The translations under genes and the position numbers were made by a program. A stretch of 64,000 nt of DNA. Origin: Rhodovulum sulfidophilum DSM 1374 (GTDB lineage Bacteria > Pseudomonadota > Alphaproteobacteria > Rhodobacterales > Rhodobacteraceae). Positions within the stretch are counted from its first letter, which is position 1; every line of letters starts with the position of its first letter. The notes under the pieces were generated by a model. The model worked only from the letters and a program-made list of their open reading frames with translations. It made no database searches and was not told the origin of the DNA. Below, one piece after another: positions 58,693 through 64,000 of the stretch. Location: contig NZ_CP015418.1 in the NCBI RefSeq assembly GCF_001633165.1, forward strand, positions 62,001 through 126,000, read 5' to 3'.

Positions 58693-59563
58693 CAGCGCCC
58701 GCGCTCCAGCGCTCGGTAGATCCACAACAGCGCGCCCTGTGCGCCCTCCCCGGTGTGATGCGCCGAATAATGCCAGCCGGTCACCCGCGCCAGATCGGCC
58801 AGCCGCGCCTTGCGCTCGGCCAGCCGCGCCAGATAGCGGCCGCGCAGATCGCCCGCCTTCAGCGTTTCATGGCGGAGACTGCCGCCCATGCTCTCGAAAA
58901 TGGTGCGCCCGTCGAAGGGGAAGGCCTCCTCGGCCGGGTCAAGCACCTGCACCAAGGCGCCCTTCACACCGCGATCGGCGGCCTCGGCCAGCGCGGTCTC
59001 GATCGGGGCGAGATCGCCCAGGAAATCCGACAGGAAGACCGCGCGGGAATGGGGCGGCATGCCCCGGGTCGCGGGCACGCCGTAATCGCTTGGCGACAGC
59101 TCCCGCCCCAGCGCCTCGGTCAGCCTGAGGATCTGGTGCTGGCCGCGCCGGGGCGGCAGGTCGGAGCCCAGAAGCCCCACCCGCTCGCCGCCGCGGGTCA
59201 GAAGCACCGCCAGCGCCAGCGCCAGCACCCGGGCGCGCTGCACCTTGGGCGGATGGTCGCTTGCGCCCGAGAACCCCATCGAGGCTGCATCATCGACCCA
59301 GAGCAGCACGCTTTGCGCCGCCTGCCATTCCTTCTCGCGCACGAAATGCGCATCCGACCGGGCCGAACGGCGCCAGTCGATCATCCGGGCCTCGTCGCCG
59401 GAATGGGTCGGGCGGTATTGCCAGAACTCATCGCCAAGCCCCGCCCGGCGCCGCCCGTGCTCTCCCAGCAGGACGGCCTGGGCCAGATGCTCGGCCTCGG
59501 CCAGAAGCGGCGGCAAGGCCTCTGCCAGCCCCTCGGCATGGGCCCGGAGGGCGGCGGCGGAAA

Positions 59564-59567
<4 letters not shown>
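58692..59567 (-). CDS. DUF58 domain protein
   Basis: A 291-residue cytoplasmic protein. It contains the DUF58 block RPTHSGDEARMIDWRRSARS and the VWA-like VLLWVDDAASMGFSG (metal site DxASM variant), typical partners of MoxR AAA+ ATPases in complex assembly. The start codon is GTG at 59567, overlapping the moxR stop by 4 bp (GTGA). Translation is probably coupled. Confidence 0.85.
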
Positions 59568-60571
<1,004 letters not shown>

Positions 60572-60653
60572 GACTTTTCTCCTGTTCGCCTATATGGGGC
60601 ATTATCGGCAGATATCCCCCTCACCTCAAATGGCAAAAAACCGGTCCGGACAA

Positions 60654-61229
60654 ATGATCGTGAAACCCGTTACCGAAAGCCTCGCCGAAGCCGCCCGCGC
60701 CGCCTCGGGCAAGGGGTTGCCGCCGGTCCATCTTTGGGACCCGCCCTTCTGCGGCGATATCGACATGCGCATCGCCCGCGACGGCACCTGGTTCTATCTC
60801 GGCACGCCGATCGGCCGGGCGCCGCTGGTGCGGCTGTTCTCGACCATCCTCAAGCACGAAGGCGGAAGGTTCTATCTGGTGACCCCGGTCGAGAAGGTCG
60901 GCATCACCGTCGACGACGCGCCCTTCGTCGCCGTGGATTTCGAGCGCGGCGAGGAGGCCGGCGAGCCCGTCCTGACCTTCACCACCAATGTCGGCGACCG
61001 CGTCACGGCCGGGCCGGACCACGAGATCAGGGTCAGCCGCGACCCCGAAACCGGCGAGCCCACGCCTTATCTTCATGTCCGCGCCGGTCTCGAGGCGCTG
61101 ATCGACCGGAAAAGCTTCTACCGCCTGGCCGAAATCGGCGAGACCCGGCCCCATGAGGGACAGGACTGGTTCGGCTTCCGTTCGCAAGGCGCCTTCTTTC
61201 CCGCGATCCCGGCCGCCGAGCTGAGCTGA
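60654..61229 (+). CDS. DUF1285 domain-containing protein
   Basis: A 191-residue soluble protein of the DUF1285 family: PPVHLWDPPFCGDIDMRIAR, DGTWFYLGTPIGR, LVRLFSTILKHEGGRFYLVT and TNVGDRVTAGPDHEIRV are all family blocks. Function is unknown; it is widespread in alphaproteobacteria. An in-frame ATG at 60630 would add eight residues; neither start has a strong ribosome-binding site. Divergent from moxR, 82 bp apart, with a repeat and hairpins after its stop. Confidence 0.85.
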   Translation: MIVKPVTESLAEAARAASGKGLPPVHLWDPPFCGDIDMRIARDGTWFYLGTPIGRAPLVRLFSTILKHEGGRFYLVTPVEKVGITVDDAPFVAVDFERGEEAGEPVLTFTTNVGDRVTAGPDHEIRVSRDPETGEPTPYLHVRAGLEALIDRKSFYRLAEIGETRPHEGQDWFGFRSQGAFFPAIPAAELS

Positions 61230-61260
61230 CCCGGCCGCACGCCCCTGGCCACCATCGCGC

Positions 61261-61286
61261 CATGGGTATTTAGGCCAAGAAGAAGA
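61261..61286 (+). repeat. GGGTATTT-CCAAGAAGAA repeat, copy 5
   Basis: CATGGGTATTT, AGG, then CCAAGAAGAAGA, in the gap between the DUF1285 gene and polA, 32 bp past the DUF1285 stop. Here no start codon follows, so the repeat is not simply a ribosome-binding-site motif. Confidence 0.75.
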
Positions 61287-61317
61287 CCCGATCACGTCTT
61301 CCCGGCTCGACGACCCC

Positions 61318-61377
61318 GGCATGGCCGCCCGCGCGCGCTTCGGTCCGGCCATGCCCCAATTCTTCGCAGAAGAATTG
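61318..61377. terminator. Two hairpins between DUF1285 and polA
   Basis: GGCATGGCCG (61318-61327) pairs with CGGCCATGCC (61346-61355), and CAATTCTTC (61357-61365) pairs with GAAGAATTG (61369-61377) with a 3-base loop, ending 3 bp before the polA stop codon. The second is well placed to end polA transcription, which arrives on the minus strand. Confidence 0.55.
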
Positions 61378-61380
61378 CGT

Positions 61381-64000
61381 TCAATGCGCCGCGGCCCAGT
61401 TCGGCCCCTGCCCCGCATCGACGACCAGCGGCACATCGAGCGCGACCACGGGCAGGGCGGCCCCTTCCATGACCTCGCGCACGCGCGTGGCGACGTCCTC
61501 CGCCGCGCCCGCCTCGACCTCGAAGATCAGTTCGTCATGGACCTGCAGCAACATCTTGGCGGGAAGCCCCGCAATCGCGGCGGGCATCCGGATCATGGCG
61601 CGGCGGATGATGTCGGCCGCGGTGCCCTGGATCGGCGCGTTGATCGCCGCGCGCTTGGCAAAGCCCGCCTGCGGCCCCTTGGCACCGATCTCGGGGGTGT
61701 GGATGCGCCGCCCGAACAGGGTCTCAACATGGCCGTGCTGCTTGGCAAAAGCCACGGTCGCCTCCATGTAGTCGCGGATCCCCGGGAAACGCTCGAAATA
61801 GCGGTCGATGAAGCCCTGCGCCTCGCTGCGCGGAATTCGCAGGTTGCGCGCGAGGCCGAAGCCGGAAATGCCGTAGATCACCCCGAAATTGATCGCCTTG
61901 GCGCGGCGGCGGATCTCGGGCGTCATCTCCGCCATCGGTACGTCGAACATCTCGGAGGCGGTCATGGCATGGATGTCCTGACCCTCGCGGAACGCCGCCT
62001 TGAGCGCATCGATGCCGGCGACATGGGCAAGGATGCGCAGCTCGATCTGCGAATAGTCGAGGCTCAGCAGGACCTTGCCCTCCTCGGCCACGAAAGCCTC
62101 GCGGATGCGGCGCCCCTCTTCACTGCGCACGGGGATGTTCTGCAGGTTCGGATCGGTCGAGGACAGACGCCCCGTCACCGCGCCGGTGATCACATAAGAG
62201 GTGTGAACGCGCCCCGTTTCGGGGTTGATATGGTCCTGCAGCGCATCCGTATAGGTCGATTTCAGCTTGGAAAGCTGGCGCCAGTCCAGCACCCGCGCGG
62301 GCAGGTCATGGCCCTCGGCGGCCAGATCCTCCAGCACGTCGGCGCCGGTGCCGTAGGCGCCGGTCTTGCCCTTCTTGCCGCCCGACAGGCTCATCTTGTC
62401 GAACAGGATCTCGCCCAGTTGCTTGGGGCTGCCGACATTGAAGCTCTCGCCCGCCAGTTCGTGGATCTCGGCCTCGAGCGCGGCCATCTTCTGGGCAAAG
62501 GCATTCGACATCCGTGAAAGCGTGTCGCGGTCGACCTTGATGCCGGTCATCTCCATCTCGGCCAGCACCGGAACCAGCGGGCGCTCGAGCGTCTCGTAGA
62601 CGGTCGCGACCTTCGCCCGGTGCAGTTGCGGCTTGAAGAGCTGCGCCAGCCGCAGCGTCACATCGGCATCCTCGGCGGCGTATTTCACCGCCTCGGCGAC
62701 CGGCACCTTGTCGAAGGTGATCTGCGACTTGCCCGAGCCCAGCAGCGTCTTGATCGGGATCGGCTGGTGCCCGAGATAACGTTCGGACAGCGCATCCATC
62801 GAATGGCCATGCAGCCCCGCATGCATCGCGTAGGACATCAGCATCGTGTCGTCGATCGGCGCCACCGCGATGCCGTGACGGGCAAGGATCTTGGCATCGT
62901 ATTTCATGTTCTGCCCGATCTTCATCACCGCCGGATCTTCCAGGAGCGGTTTGAGCAGGGCCAGCGCCTCGTCCATCGGCATCTGCCCCTCGGCCAGCGC
63001 TGCCGAGCCGAAAAGATCGCCCTCGCCCTCGCGATGGCCAAGCGGGATGTAGCAGGCCTGCCCCGGCTCGACCGCCAGCGAGATACCCACCAGATCCACC
63101 CGCATCTCGTCGAGCCCGGTGGTCTCGGTATCGACCGCGACCCAGCCCCGCGCCCGCGCGCGCCCGATCCAGTCCTCGAGGGCGGCGGCGTCGCGCACGC
63201 AGTCATAGGCCTCGGGCTCGAAGGGCAGCGCCGCCGGTGCCGTGCCATCGGCCGGATCGGCCGCGGCGGGGCTTGCCTCGGGGATCGCGGGCGGCTCGGC
63301 GCCCAGACCGTCGGCGACCCGCTTCAGCAGGGTGCGGAATTCCATCTCTGCAAGAAACCCCAGCAGGGTCTCGGCATCGGGCTCCTTCACCTCGAGATCG
63401 TCGATGGTCTCGTCCAGGGGCGTTTCGGCATCGAGCGTCACCAGCTTCATCGACAGCTCGATCTGGGCGCGGTTCTCGATCAGGGTCTGGCGGCGCTTGG
63501 GCTGCTTGATCTCCTCGGCGCGGTCCAGAAGCGTTTGCAGATCGCCGAATTCCTGGATGAGCTGGGCCGCGGTCTTGATCCCGATCCCGGGCGCGCCGGG
63601 AACGTTGTCGACGGAATCGCCCGCCAGCGCCTGCACGTCGACCACCCGCCCGGGCCCGACGCCGAACTTGGCCTCGACCTCCTCGACGCCGATCCGCCTG
63701 TTCTTCATCGCGTCCAGCATCTCGACGCCATTGCCGACCAGCTGCATCAGGTCCTTGTCGGAGCTGACGATGGTGACGCGCCCGCCCTTCTCGACCGCCT
63801 GCCGCGCATAGGTGGCGATGATGTCATCGGCCTCGTAATTCTCCTTCTCGATGCAGGCGATGTTGAAGGCGCGCGTGGCCTCGCGGGTCAGCGGGATCTG
63901 CGGCCGCAGGTTCTCGGGCATCTCGTCCCGGTTGGCCTTGTAGAGATCGTAGAGATCGTTGCGGAAGGTATGGCTGCCCTTGTCGAAGATCACCGCGACA
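61381..64000 (-). CDS. polA: DNA polymerase I (5' end outside the window)
   Basis: The last ~873 residues of Pol I, the repair and primer-removal polymerase. Visible parts are the later portion of the 5'-3' exonuclease domain (VIFDKGSHTFRNDLYD), a 3'-5' exonuclease domain with intact acidic residues (WVAVDTETTGLDEM and AAEDADVTLRLA), and the polymerase motifs LSLDYSQIELRILAHV, RRAKAINFGVIYGISGFGL and LLQVHDELIFEVEAG. The stop is at 61381. Only ~50-60 N-terminal residues are missing. Confidence 0.97.
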   Translation of the reverse strand, partial: VAVIFDKGSHTFRNDLYDLYKANRDEMPENLRPQIPLTREATRAFNIACIEKENYEADDIIATYARQAVEKGGRVTIVSSDKDLMQLVGNGVEMLDAMKNRRIGVEEVEAKFGVGPGRVVDVQALAGDSVDNVPGAPGIGIKTAAQLIQEFGDLQTLLDRAEEIKQPKRRQTLIENRAQIELSMKLVTLDAETPLDETIDDLEVKEPDAETLLGFLAEMEFRTLLKRVADGLGAEPPAIPEASPAAADPADGTAPAALPFEPEAYDCVRDAAALEDWIGRARARGWVAVDTETTGLDEMRVDLVGISLAVEPGQACYIPLGHREGEGDLFGSAALAEGQMPMDEALALLKPLLEDPAVMKIGQNMKYDAKILARHGIAVAPIDDTMLMSYAMHAGLHGHSMDALSERYLGHQPIPIKTLLGSGKSQITFDKVPVAEAVKYAAEDADVTLRLAQLFKPQLHRAKVATVYETLERPLVPVLAEMEMTGIKVDRDTLSRMSNAFAQKMAALEAEIHELAGESFNVGSPKQLGEILFDKMSLSGGKKGKTGAYGTGADVLEDLAAEGHDLPARVLDWRQLSKLKSTYTDALQDHINPETGRVHTSYVITGAVTGRLSSTDPNLQNIPVRSEEGRRIREAFVAEEGKVLLSLDYSQIELRILAHVAGIDALKAAFREGQDIHAMTASEMFDVPMAEMTPEIRRRAKAINFGVIYGISGFGLARNLRIPRSEAQGFIDRYFERFPGIRDYMEATVAFAKQHGHVETLFGRRIHTPEIGAKGPQAGFAKRAAINAPIQGTAADIIRRAMIRMPAAIAGLPAKMLLQVHDELIFEVEAGAAEDVATRVREVMEGAALPVVALDVPLVVDAGQGPNWAAAH

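Noticed and set aside
55915..58719. Plus-strand open frame of 934 codons opposite the DUF4159 gene
   Set aside because: Antisense shadow; the minus-strand frame has helices, DUF4159 homology and operon overlaps.

Overview
The window is a G+C-rich chromosomal segment that reads as Rhodobacteraceae (Alphaproteobacteria), perhaps a photosynthetic, nitrogen-fixing relative of Rhodovulum or Rhodobacter. The evidence is gene content: a class Ib ribonucleotide reductase operon behind a cobalamin riboswitch, glycine-betaine demethylase genes, NifQ, creatinase, the DUF1523 and DUF1285 families, a glcDEF operon, and the MoxR/DUF58/DUF4159 membrane cluster. The genus is inference.

Region by region. 1-1051: start of an RND efflux adaptor gene divergent from its probable TetR repressor, with a palindrome between them. 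1184-3251: decayed DNA, with a headless MDR oxidoreductase, an ACR3 arsenite-pump fragment joined to an ArsC fragment, and IS5-type remnants. 3272-10067: nrdHIEF (minus) and gbcAB (plus) diverge from a roughly 150-bp promoter region, each behind its own cobalamin riboswitch. 10134-11390: remnants of three insertion-sequence types. 11488-19024: an OFA-type MFS carrier, a KefB/C-type antiporter, malonyl-CoA synthetase and a PiT phosphate transporter. 19425-24875: a NUDIX hydrolase, nifQ and a second RND pump with its adaptor. 25366-31164: a small unknown protein, deoC followed by an aldehyde-dehydrogenase-like protein that has lost its catalytic residues, two small membrane proteins and an M20 amidohydrolase. 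31172-32850: panBC. 32989-45397: a catabolic block with an oligopeptide-type ABC transporter, creatinase, aldehyde dehydrogenases, a P1 peptidase, an alpha/beta hydrolase and succinate-semialdehyde dehydrogenase. 45691-49823: an EF-G-like GTPase without switch I, a small membrane protein, Hsp20 and a trypsin-like protease. 49894-53782: glcDEF. 53864-60571: the MoxR cluster. 60654-64000: a DUF1285 protein and the 3' part of polA.

How the genes fit together. The two riboswitches suggest a cobalamin-scarcity response: a B12-independent ribonucleotide reductase and an oxygenase route for betaine demethylation would both come on when adenosylcobalamin is low. Betaine, creatine and sarcosine chemistry recurs (gbcAB, creatinase), which suggests that methylated amines are important substrates. 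A short motif (GGGTATTT, three variable bases, CCAAGAAGAA) occurs five times in intergenic DNA between 34.5 and 61.3 kb.
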